Shown: positions 56,111 to 64,000 of the stretch, piece by piece
How the letters are laid out: every line of letters starts with the position of its first letter
How positions within the stretch are numbered: the stretch's first letter is position 1
Assembly (NCBI GenBank): GCA_011109175.1
Contig: RDEW01000024.1
Location: 62,640-126,639 of the forward strand
Length of the DNA stretch: 64,000 nt
Direction: 5' to 3'
Origin: Dicyema japonicum
Taxonomy: Eukaryota > Dicyemida > Rhombozoa > Dicyemidae
Program-made: the position numbers and the translations under genes
The notes under the pieces: generated by a model
What the model saw: the letters and a program-made list of their open reading frames with translations, nothing else
The model's database searches: none
What the model was told of the DNA's origin: nothing

Positions 56111-57056
56111 AATGCCTTTCTCTCCGATCATTATTTTTTTCGCGATGAACGAACCGATCCTGTTTAGAAGGATAAGAGATCTGCTTCCAATAATTCCTTA
56201 CGTTTCACTGCCACTGATTCTGAAAAAACTGTCACCAAGACATGCATATTTCTTCAACTTTAGGGTCTCAGCCTTCCCTGTAGCAGAACCTGGGTTAGTT
56301 GCAGTCATGATGTTAATATAATATTATTGAAAATTGTTAGCAAACAAAAAAATTTCTGATAGTTAATAAAGTTAGTAATTTTAATTATTTTGTCGTATTG
56401 TTATGTTGTATTTGTTTTTACTGGAAATTAAATTTTTGTATAATATATATTTATTGACCTGAATAAAAAAATTTGATTTAGTTAAAGGTAAATTCCGATT
56501 GTCATTTTCTAAGAGAAACTCTTCAGTGTTTGTTTGATACAATTTGCCCCTTGGCACGACGATACTGCTTCATTAGTCTCCCTTAGGCAGTGAGTTTTCT
56601 GAATCGTCCAAGGAATAATTCCATATTTGGGCTCTATACGCATACTCTCCGAAGTTTTCTTGATGACGGTTGATAGATATATGCACGAGTTGACTACTCT
56701 GAGAGGAGACAAAATTGAACGTTAAGACAGTTCATTGACAACTTTATTCGACTTACGTAATGTATGATTCTTCCTTATTCATGGATTAAATTCATGTTGA
56801 TCAATGTCTGAAGATGAGATCTATTATTATAATGCCTGATGACCGATTTACTTCAGTTCCGTGGTAGAGGTGGAGTAAAAACTAAGGACAAGTTTTAAAA
56901 AACCACGGCTTGGAAAACTCTACTTATGCTTACGGCTCCATTAAACCTCGAGTCTTTGTCAGGAACGACGTAGAGCTTATTTCGCGGAAAGAAAAGTGTG
57001 AGATCCCAAAAGGAACATATTTGGAAGATGAAGATGCACAGAACGGATTCAAAAAA
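56111..57056. other. No gene recognised
   Basis: Short open frames only. The last part lies just downstream of the TTF2-like stop codon. Confidence 0.35.
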
Positions 57057-58626
57057 TTAAGAAAAGACAATTTTTCTAATATCGTCAATTGTAAGCTTAT
57101 TAATCCTCTTCTTCTCACAAACAGAAAGCACTTCCTCGGAAATCGCCCGCTTAGTCTGCTGTAGTCTAATAATTCCCTCCTCCACAGTATCAGCACATAT
57201 CAATCTATGAGCTATCACAAGGTCACTACCTATGTATGGTAACAGCTTTAGTCTGCCCCAATCTGTGGACCCGATCACACATTTGGTCCACCACGGCAGG
57301 ATTCCTACCAATTACCCAAACCATAACCAATGAGAGTCCATTAGAAATATATTATTAGCCGAGACTAAATTGAGTCCCACACAGCCGGCCTTCATCGATA
57401 GAAGCATAATCTACTAATGAACCACCATTACCCTGACGTCATCGCCACGTGTAAAGTCTTGTATAACATTCTGCCGTGAGTGACTAGATAGTTGTCCATG
57501 GAAGTAGCAAAACGGAATATTAAGTGATTTAATTCTTTCTGCGACAAAGTGAAGCAGCTTAACCCACTGAGAGACCACAATACTAGAATGACCTCATAAA
57601 CAACCATTTATCACAACTCCCAGTTAGAGTTTTCTTTAATAGTGTGACGAGCACCCCCAACTAATCCTAGCCCTACAATCATACCTTACTACTGCTCACT
57701 GACTCTTTATCCTACAATAGTTAACATTGACTACATCAAATAGTCCCACGTGGCAACAACATTGTTGGAGACGAAGGAAGGAGAGGAATAAATGGGAGTT
57801 ATCAACGTTAGTTCTAACACATTACAGCAAATATACTTAAATTTTTCATAAAAGTCGTTCTTGCGGGGACAAGTAGATAAAATGATCACAGAATACTTTA
57901 GAAGGGAGACTGATGACTTTGTCCTTAAGCCTCCTCAGGACAAACTTACTAACAAGCAAGTCAAGCAACGGTTTAGCAGTGTCAGAGGGCCTACTAACAT
58001 ACTTACTCCAAAATTAGTGGTTATTGTCAGGAGCAATCCTTAAGAATGACACGAGGGAGTAAAGGTCATCCAGTCTGTTCTGTATCGGAGTGCCAGTGAT
58101 CGCCCACTGTGAGTGAGAGGAGAGCGACAGTACAGCCTTAGTAACCGCAGAACGTCTATTCTTAATAATGTGTGCTTCATCAATGATAACATTATCCCAG
58201 TTAATATCAAGCGTGTCAGTCCTAATGATCCCATAGGTAGTCAACACTATGACGTTTCCACCAACCCCACTAAATATATATCATTATTACTCTAATAGTC
58301 CTCTTCTATTACCTCCATGGTATAGTATCACTCTAATATTACTAAATCTAGCAATCTCCCGCTGCCATTGGTTCAATATTGACAAAGGGCATATTATCAG
58401 ATTTTTGCCCCCCTTTAGTAACAAATAGGCTATTATAGTCACTGTCTTCCCCAATCCCATCTCATCACCTACCATATCTACCACTCTAACCAAGGATTCC
58501 ACCACTCTTCCGCCATTTCATCCAACCCAACGACACTTTTTGGTGCTCCATCAGCTCTCCATTAAACTCCCCCACACTTTGTACTACACTATAATCAAAA
58601 TCATCCTCACTACTACTTACTCCCAT
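57057..58626 (-). CDS. TTF2/lodestar-like SNF2 ATPase with nine mini-introns
   Basis: Ten exons joined through nine GT...AG introns of 21-25 nt encode about 455 aa. Exons: 58626-58491, 58468-58291, 58269-57837, 57813-57735, 57711-57685, 57660-57605, 57582-57432, 57410-57328, 57304-57230, 57204-57057. SNF2 motifs in order: [19 protein letters not shown] and DEMGLGKT (Walker A), [74 protein letters not shown]. The ending [14 protein letters not shown] and [12 protein letters not shown] is typical of TTF2, which strips RNA polymerase II from DNA using ATP. Only the ATPase core is present; the N-terminal zinc finger of animal TTF2 is absent. The ATG at 58626 is the first in frame; coding may start further upstream. 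Two defects: TAA at 58014-58016 and a two-base deficit near 57850-57860. Exon phases otherwise fit exactly. Confidence 0.8.
57205..57229 (-). other. 25-nt intron 9 (TTF2-like)
   Basis: Starts GTAGTG, ends CTCATAG, phase 2. Restores [18 protein letters not shown]. Confidence 0.85.
57305..57327 (-). other. 23-nt intron 8 (TTF2-like)
   Basis: Starts GTTATG, ends TTGGTAG, phase 2. Restores [20 protein letters not shown]. Confidence 0.85.
57411..57431 (-). other. 21-nt intron 7 (TTF2-like)
   Basis: Starts GTAATG, ends TAGTAG, phase 0. Restores [19 protein letters not shown]. Confidence 0.85.
57583..57604 (-). other. 22-nt intron 6 (TTF2-like)
   Basis: Starts GTTGTT, ends TTCTAG, phase 2. Restores CDKCIVVSQW (motif IV). 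Confidence 0.85.
57661..57684 (-). other. 24-nt intron 5 (TTF2-like)
   Basis: Starts GTATGA, ends GATTAG, phase 0. It joins DKESVSSSK to [14 protein letters not shown]. The preceding exon is only 27 nt. Confidence 0.75.
57712..57734 (-). other. 23-nt intron 4 (TTF2-like)
   Basis: Starts GTAGTC, ends TTGTAG, phase 0. A donor three bases downstream (20 nt) would also keep frame. Confidence 0.7.
57814..57836 (-). other. 23-nt intron 3 (TTF2-like)
   Basis: Starts GTATAT, ends GTTAG. It joins FYEKFK to [20 protein letters not shown]. Confidence 0.75.
58270..58290 (-). other. 21-nt intron 2 (TTF2-like)
   Basis: Starts GTAATAAT, ends TTTAG, phase 2. Removes two consecutive stops after GNRRGLL and joins to [12 protein letters not shown]. 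Confidence 0.85.
58469..58490 (-). other. 22-nt intron 1 (TTF2-like)
   Basis: Lies between GGILG and the Walker A DEMGLGKT; phase 1. Its removal restores the invariant [13 protein letters not shown] run. Confidence 0.85.
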
Positions 58627-58740
58627 TATTACTTTATTATTGCCTCTAGTCCCAATAATAAATCTTCCTCTACTATTTCTTTCTTCCAATTTATTTTCCC
58701 TTTTTCTATTTTATTATTTTCTTTTGTATATTCTTTATAA

Positions 58741-60279
58741 TCACTTGGCAGTTTATTTATTAATTTTGTTTTACTTTGGTTAACCTATATTTTAATAAAA
58801 TGCCGCCAAATAATACATTATTGTTTATTTGAGAAGATTTGTCCTCGTTTCCGAAGTAATCTAAGTAAACGATCATTTAATACCATCAGGTACAAGTTTG
58901 AGTTTATTAAACTCCTTTTCCAACTCGAATCCATATTTTTCTAATTTAGCACCAGAATCACTTAGTCTTTGATCATTGATAGTTTGTTTGCATTTCTGTA
59001 TATTAATCGTAAATATAAACTATAAAATTTGTTAATTTAGTGTTAAGAACAGTCTTAGCTTCCATTAATTGTTGATTTGTCTTAATAATAGTAGTGTTAT
59101 TTCCAATTCTATATATAATGGGTTTATTAACTGTCGTTAATAATAAAAGATACATTGTTTGTCCTCTATTTTTAATGCATCAAAGCATTCTATCATATCA
59201 CCCACGTCGCCCATTATTATTTAATTTTATTATTATTAATTAATTATTAATTGAAAATAAATATTAAATAAAAATATGCTTTAGTGGAATAACTATTTGT
59301 AATCCTGACATGTCTTTTCTTCACGATTTTCACACAACAACCTACTTGGTTTAAGATTTCCGTTCTGTTTTTTCCTTCTTTTATTCCTAGACTTTTTATT
59401 TGATACACTTTACTCGGGAGGCGCTTTGTTCCTTGTCGGTTCCAGAAAAGATCCCTTTTTATCTTACTCCAGTAAAGAAGTTGTCACAATGGCTAATATA
59501 TAGAAAGGACGTGACTGGAATAGAATACATGCAACTTTTTACGGGGGAAAGTATAAAATAATTTTCTGGTATATCCGGGGTTATTAATAAACTGTTGATT
59601 GATAAGTATTCAATTTATTAACTACTCAAGACCTTTGATGTAGATTTCCTAAGTGCTTTGAGTGTTCGGATTAAATAAGGTCAAATTCTTATGGACATAT
59701 CTATAATGCAGACTAACGTCACAATTAGATGATACTCGAGAATGTTGTGTTATTTTTTACTATTAAATCGGGTAATTTTAATATTTTGATTAATAGATAT
59801 AGAAGAACTAGTATTAAACAAAGTATAAGCATTAAAGACTGACAGGTATAGATTGATGACTTCCCTAGCTTCTCACACGACATTGAAGACGACGGTATAA
59901 TTGGTAATTTATGCTAGATACATCAGAAGAATTCGAAGAAGGTAAAATAACTACTCATTACGGTAGATAATCCATATGAATTGGAGGGCGGTATAATATC
60001 TGGTCATTTGTATAGTTACTGAGGATGAATTCATGGAAGGTAGTGACTTATTTTTTCGCTAGCTTCCACTAATCAACTGGAGCCAAGTATAACGAGACAA
60101 AATTTCGGCAAGCTTATACTACAGGAGGTATAATGACTGGTCATTTCTAGAATATACCAAACGACATGCAGAGTTATAAGGACAGTTTATTTAACACTTT
60201 AACGACTATTTAGTTCAACTAATATTAACTCCCATTAAGTCATTGCATCACACAAGGCTTGATATATTCTCAAGTACCC
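58741..60279. other. No gene recognised; diverged R6 tail near 59530-59600
   Basis: Starts with the presumptive upstream region of the TTF2-like gene, which is AT-rich with no clear promoter element. ttctggtatatccggggtta at 59562 resembles repeat R6. No supportable coding frame. Confidence 0.4.
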
Positions 60280-61110
60280 ACTCGTTTTTTGTTGCTTCAT
60301 ACAAAGCTCCATTTAAAGTAAAATCAATAATTAGACTAAACCAGGGATTCCACACATCACCGAATAAGATGCAAGATCGCCTTGCCGGGTACATCAACCA
60401 CTAGACGATATATTGCCCACAAATTGGAGGAAGAAATCAGTCATCGCGTATGAACTGAGCGACTACCAGATTATACTTAAAACAGAACAACGCGGATGAT
60501 ATAGTCCTAGTATCTAGGGATGTGAGCATTATCGACTCGAATATTACAGGACAACCTGAATAATCTGAGTTTGTGGCTTTACAAAAATCAATTGAGACCA
60601 ACTCCACAGAAGTCAGTATTGACTCTTTTCACATCAAACAGAAGACTGGAAAAACTATTAATCGACGTCAAATTAAACGGAAAAACTATCCCGCAAATCC
60701 TAGAAGATCCTCGGAGTTACCTTCGACACCTTAACCTTTTCGTCAATGTTGAAAAGGTAGTAAAGGATTATAAAAAAAGATTAACTTCATGAAGGTTTTC
60801 TGGGAAATTTAAAAACTCTAGAGGCCAAATTGGATACCCTCTAAAGGCAGTACATTGAACCTACAATTTATTATGCATGTGCTGCCTGGGGGACAAAACT
60901 TTCACCAACGAACTTGACCAAGATCTATAATATTCAATCAATGTCGACGAAACTATTGAGGAAGTCTTCTTGCAAGGAAATCCTGTCAGAAGCTTTGAAC
61001 AGGATTAATGTGACTGTGAAATTTTCGTGCGTTGAACGCCGCGCCCTTATCGTAAATGTACCGGAAAACTGTCTGAACACACGGAAAAGATGCGGAGACT
61101 GCTGAGGTAG
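60280..61110 (+). pseudogene. LINE B-like palm/thumb remnant
   Basis: Broken plus-strand frames: NADDIVLVSRDVSIIDSNI (60490-60550; catalytic YADD now NADD), LSLWLYKNQLRPTPQKSVLT then LFTSNRR (60560-60640), the KSxxTLFTSxRR thumb block, VKLNGKTIPQI, then YACAAWGTKLSPTNLTKIYN (60870-60930). Jockey-type order. Inactive. Confidence 0.6.
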
Positions 61111-61621
61111 ATCAGGATAATTTTTTATTCGGCTTAGCAGTTTTTTTATTAATATAACAATTAAACAAATGTCAGTTTCAGGAAGCCTGCTGCGTGGATT
61201 GCGAACGGGTTCCCTCGGAGTATGGCTATTCCAATCTTTTGTCTTAGCCATAACCCTTCTCGTTGATCCCTTTTCTTTCTTAGCAGTTAAAAATTTTTTT
61301 TTGAAATTTGCAATTTTCTTGTTACCTTAAAATTATGTTAACGCGATATGCTCTGGTGATATCTTTTTTGGATATTATATGAACACTATTCCGCCGAAGA
61401 CCTAGCACATTAATTCCTCTTAGAAAAGGGAATTCGTCTATGATGCAGCATCACTTGTCCAGAATGCTCTGAAACCTACCATGGATTCGTCTAATTTAAA
61501 TCTGTGGTCGCCTGTGTTATTATTCACAAACATTACTCACCTCTAAGACACGACTGCTATCTTTATGGAAAAAGTAATCAAATATCAAAGATACAGTCAG
61601 TATATAAATATATTTTAATTT
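61111..61621. other. No gene seen
   Basis: Intergenic stretch between LINE debris and the PRP8 remnant; no supportable frame. Confidence 0.35.
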
Positions 61622-62080
61622 TAAATGTCTACGTTTATATTAGCATTATTAAATAAGGATCGACAGAGTTTTTCGATCTCCTCAATCTGTGCAGGTAGAA
61701 AGTACGTCCTTGCTGCAGGAAAATAGAAATCATAATCACCATTGATCTTTATTAAATTATTTGTAAATACCTGCATTGTGCTATATATTGGGTCTATTAC
61801 CCATGGAATCTCATTTACAAATGTTGTTTCTCCTGTTATGAAATAATACATCAACATCTCTTATATGCTCACATGACATTGGAATATTCTTTAATAGCTT
61901 CAACACTGCATGAGAAATAAGATACCTCAATACACTAATTTTTTACTTATACTTTATACCCGAAATATACACAATTGTCTTGTTTGTGTTTTAGTGAACT
62001 CATATCTCAATGATCTCTAATTATTTAACGAATGTGTTGTGCTAGCATCTTCCCTTTCTGGATTTTTTAACTAACAAACT
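61622..62080 (-). pseudogene. PRP8 (splicing factor) N-terminal remnant with retained mini-intron
   Basis: Minus-strand text follows the N-terminal region of the U5 snRNP core protein PRP8: KMLAQHIR, stop, IIRDH, stop, DMSSLKHKQDNCVYFG (62060-61960). A 25-nt intron (61935-61959) comes next, then VLRYLISHAVLKLLKNIPMS, CEHIRDVDVLFH and, after a two-base loss near 61838, ITGETTFVNEIPWVIDPIY. The two stops (62025-62027, 62007-62009) replace the conserved Lys and Gly of HVRKIIRDHGDM. Homology ends around 61771. The open tail to 61623 (YDFYFPAARTYFLPAQIEEI) does not match PRP8 and may use a 24-nt intron at 61747-61770. PRP8 forms the spliceosome's catalytic cavity and is essential, so a functional gene must exist elsewhere. 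This is a partial, non-processed duplicate. Confidence 0.65.
61935..61959 (-). other. 25-nt intron in PRP8 remnant
   Basis: Starts GTATAAAG, ends AATTAG, phase 2. It joins VYFG to VLRYLISHAVLK exactly where PRP8 is continuous (VYLGALKYMPHAVLK). Confidence 0.65.
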
Positions 62081-62640
62081 GTTTACTTTTTTCATATTTC
62101 TTTGACTGCATTTAATGCCATTTGCGAGCTACAATAACTATTATTAGATACATTTTAACCCGACACTTCTTCATTTTGTTTAAAACTCCATATATCCCAT
62201 TATTTGATTACTCGTGCAACAAACACTATTACAGTTAGTATTTTATATTTAATTTGTATTTTTTAATTATAATAAATTTTAACATTATTAATTAACATTT
62301 GTATTTCTTTATGTCACAGAATGATACAAAGTCTGAAGTCGCTGAGATAATATGAATGTGTATTTTTTGTCAACAAAACCACCGATTATCGCTATAATCG
62401 CAAGTGGTCATAGAGATCGCTAATTAAAGTGAGAACTCATGCAAACTCTTTATCTGAATTGAATCAACTTTTAATGATATGTGTTGTAGAAATCCTCGTT
62501 TCTGACTGTTTTGACGTTTATTTTAGTTCCCTAAAATATTTTATGGTCCTCCTTAATTGATTGATCTGTTGATATTTTTTTTCGAGTTCGATTCAACTTC
62601 CTTAAATTAATGCCCCACTTTTGTAGGCAACTGAGAATGA
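62081..62640. other. No gene seen
   Basis: AT-rich spacer between the PRP8 remnant and the plus-strand coding region; no supportable frame. Confidence 0.4.
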
Positions 62641-62649
62641 TAAATCCTC

Positions 62650-63234
62650 AAACTATCTGTTCTGGATAATATTTTTATTCCCATCAAAATGTAGGTGTAT
62701 GGTCGTTGTAGAAAACCACTTGTTTGTGATGAAAATTTTGTAAATTCTGTTAATGATTTGATCGCCTCACTAGAAAACGAAAGCTATAATATGACTTTGT
62801 TGCTCTCTACCATTTCGAAATTTTACATGAGAATGTTCTATAATGATAAAGTCACTAACTTTACCGTATGTTCGTCAAATGACTTTTTTCTAACCAACCT
62901 GCTACTAAGTCATTTTTGTACGACATACTAGCGACAGTCAAAATTTTATCATATTTTATAAAGTTTACGTTAAAGATGTAATAAGCTATTATTACTTCCT
63001 GATGAGATTATCTGTGTTGGAATCGGTTTGATGACGTAATTTCATTCTTTCTTAATTGTGAAATTGGTTTTATTGCATTTGCTGATCAATTGACTGATAG
63101 TATTTTTAAAATATCAAACTTTCTGAAAAAAAGTATTTTTGGATTTACTTTGTTTGCTGGAAAGGTTAAGAATGCTAGAATTCTATTCAGGGAGAAAGAT
63201 GCTCTTTCTCTAGAAATGTTGATTATGAACTGAA
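62650..63234 (+). CDS. Unrecognised coding exons, possibly 5' part of the TBCD-like gene
   Basis: Two coding-looking stretches on the plus strand. The first reads LKLSVLDNIFIPIK, a possible 21-nt intron (62691-62711), then KPLVCDENFVNSVNDLIASL, YNMTLLLSTISKFYMRMFYN and NDFFLTNLLLSHF, stopping at 62930 or spliced on. The second, from about 63003 without an ATG, reads WNRFDDVISFFLNCEIGFIA, FADQLTDSIFKISNFLKKS and KVKNARILFREKDALSLEML to TGA at 63232. Hydrophobic-helical spacing is compatible with HEAT repeats. I could not join the two stretches cleanly. Position and strand suit the upstream part of the gene starting at 63.5 kb. Confidence 0.35.
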
Positions 63235-63499
63235 ATTGTCTTCTCATATGTTATTGTAATTTTTATTTGTTTAGATAATCTGTCCAGCCCAGTTGGGTTG
63301 GTTTATTGTTTAAATTATCTGTCGTTAACCAGTCATTGGATGATTTATTGAGAATGTGGCAAGTTTGGAGGAAATTTTATTTTGTAATGGGATTCTCATT
63401 GAAAGATGTCTGTGAGGACAGTAGTGAACAATCCAGGCAATTTCAAGCTGTCTAAATTGTTGCATTGAGGTTATTTATATATATTCTATTACTAGTCTT

Positions 63500-64000
63500 T
63501 CTAACTTTATGCCAAAATGTTATAATTATGGAATTTTATCAATTGATTATTTTTACAAAAGGGTGGATTCCATGTCGACTTTTAACTTGCTTCACTCATC
63601 TATGGCAGAAAGGGAATCACTTACAAATACAATTGTTCGCGCAGTGAGGGCGGCAACTACCTGACTTCTATTATTTAATTATAAACATAACTTAATTAAA
63701 AAAAATTGTTAAAATAAGGACTCTCATAGAAATTGCAACAGACTTGCTATTCGGGCTCTTGTTGGTTCCTATGCTACATTTTCTTGTAGGTATAATTTAT
63801 GATTATTATAGGAAAATTAGTGTGGATGTTCATTTTATCTATTTTGAAAGATTTTTGGTTTTGTTTGTTTTTTAAATAGATTAATACGAATATCGGATAA
63901 ACTTTTAAATAGATTAATACAGTATGAAAAAGATGAAGACTTATTTTTGACATGGGATTCTGCTCGAAGGTATACTTTTGTGGCTGCAAAAAAATACGAA
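63500..64000 (+). CDS. Tubulin-folding cofactor D (TBCD)-like, partial
   Basis: Plus-strand exons resemble the middle of TBCD, a HEAT-repeat chaperone that dissociates and reassembles alpha/beta-tubulin. 63521-63655: NYGILSIDYFYKRVDSMSTF and SMAERESLTNTIVRAVR, compared with GIDILTTADYF.VGNR.N.F in TBCD. 63722-63789: DSHRNCNRLAIRALVGSYAT, compared with HWD..IRELAARAL. A 22-nt intron (63790-63811) joins to RKISVDVHF. From about 63890: ISDKLLNRLIQYEKDEDLFL, TWDSARRYTFVAAKKYE to the window edge, compared with the following FPRLL....D...RHGS.LA.AE stretch. Order is conserved, identity is low. The splice between 63655 and 63722 is unresolved. The gene continues beyond the window. Confidence 0.45.

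Noticed and set aside
56930-57164. Short ORFs on either strand overlapping the TTF2-like 3' end
   Set aside because: No homology; explained as frames opposite to and downstream of the terminal exon.
57057-58626. Reassigned stop codons instead of introns and lesions
   Set aside because: The intron model restores frame and motif order with exact phases. TAA and TAG also end genes normally here, and only a single TAA in this gene would need reading through.

Overview
The window is AT-rich eukaryotic DNA crowded with decayed retrotransposons and carrying only a few host genes. The best clue to the organism is intron size. In the gene at 57.1-58.6 kb, nine GT...AG introns of 21-25 nt must be removed to join blocks that together make a TTF2/lodestar-type SNF2 ATPase. 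Introns of 19-25 nt also explain two proteasome beta-like genes (38.6-41.4 kb), a PRP8 remnant (62 kb) and a TBCD-like gene at the right edge. Such tiny spliceosomal introns, with animal-type LINEs and an animal-type gene set, suggest a dicyemid mesozoan or another highly reduced parasitic animal. The taxon is inferred; the introns are read directly.

Layout. 0-31 kb is almost all transposon remnants. LINE A is RTE-like, with an APE endonuclease and a YADD reverse transcriptase; its best copy is at 4.1-5.9 kb. LINE B and LINE C are jockey-like. LINE D has an unusual C-terminal domain, and a further group has a C-terminal restriction-like endonuclease. There are tRNA-derived SINEs, and a 1.6-kb repeat occurs at 1-1620 and again at 24.5-26.3 kb. 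One decayed host-like coding block lies at 15.2-15.8 kb. At 31.45-32.85 kb is a complete Ginger-type DNA transposon remnant with 50-bp inverted termini, a perfect 5-bp target duplication and a retroviral-type integrase fragment. 33-37 kb is again LINE debris.

38.6-41.4 kb holds two minus-strand proteasome beta-like genes, then restriction-like-endonuclease LINE ends, a gene-like repeat present three times (7.4, 33.3 and 41.6 kb) and a 90-bp tandem repeat. 45-56 kb contains LINE D, LINE A, LINE B/C pieces, a second Ginger integrase core and two SINEs. 57-64 kb is the most gene-rich part: TTF2-like, PRP8 pseudogene, and TBCD-like running off the window.

The host genes have unrelated roles (transcription termination/chromatin, proteasome, splicing, tubulin folding) and there is no operon logic. 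The PRP8 block, and probably the first proteasome gene and the TTF2-like gene, carry lesions, so decaying duplicates, allelic damage or assembly errors must be considered.
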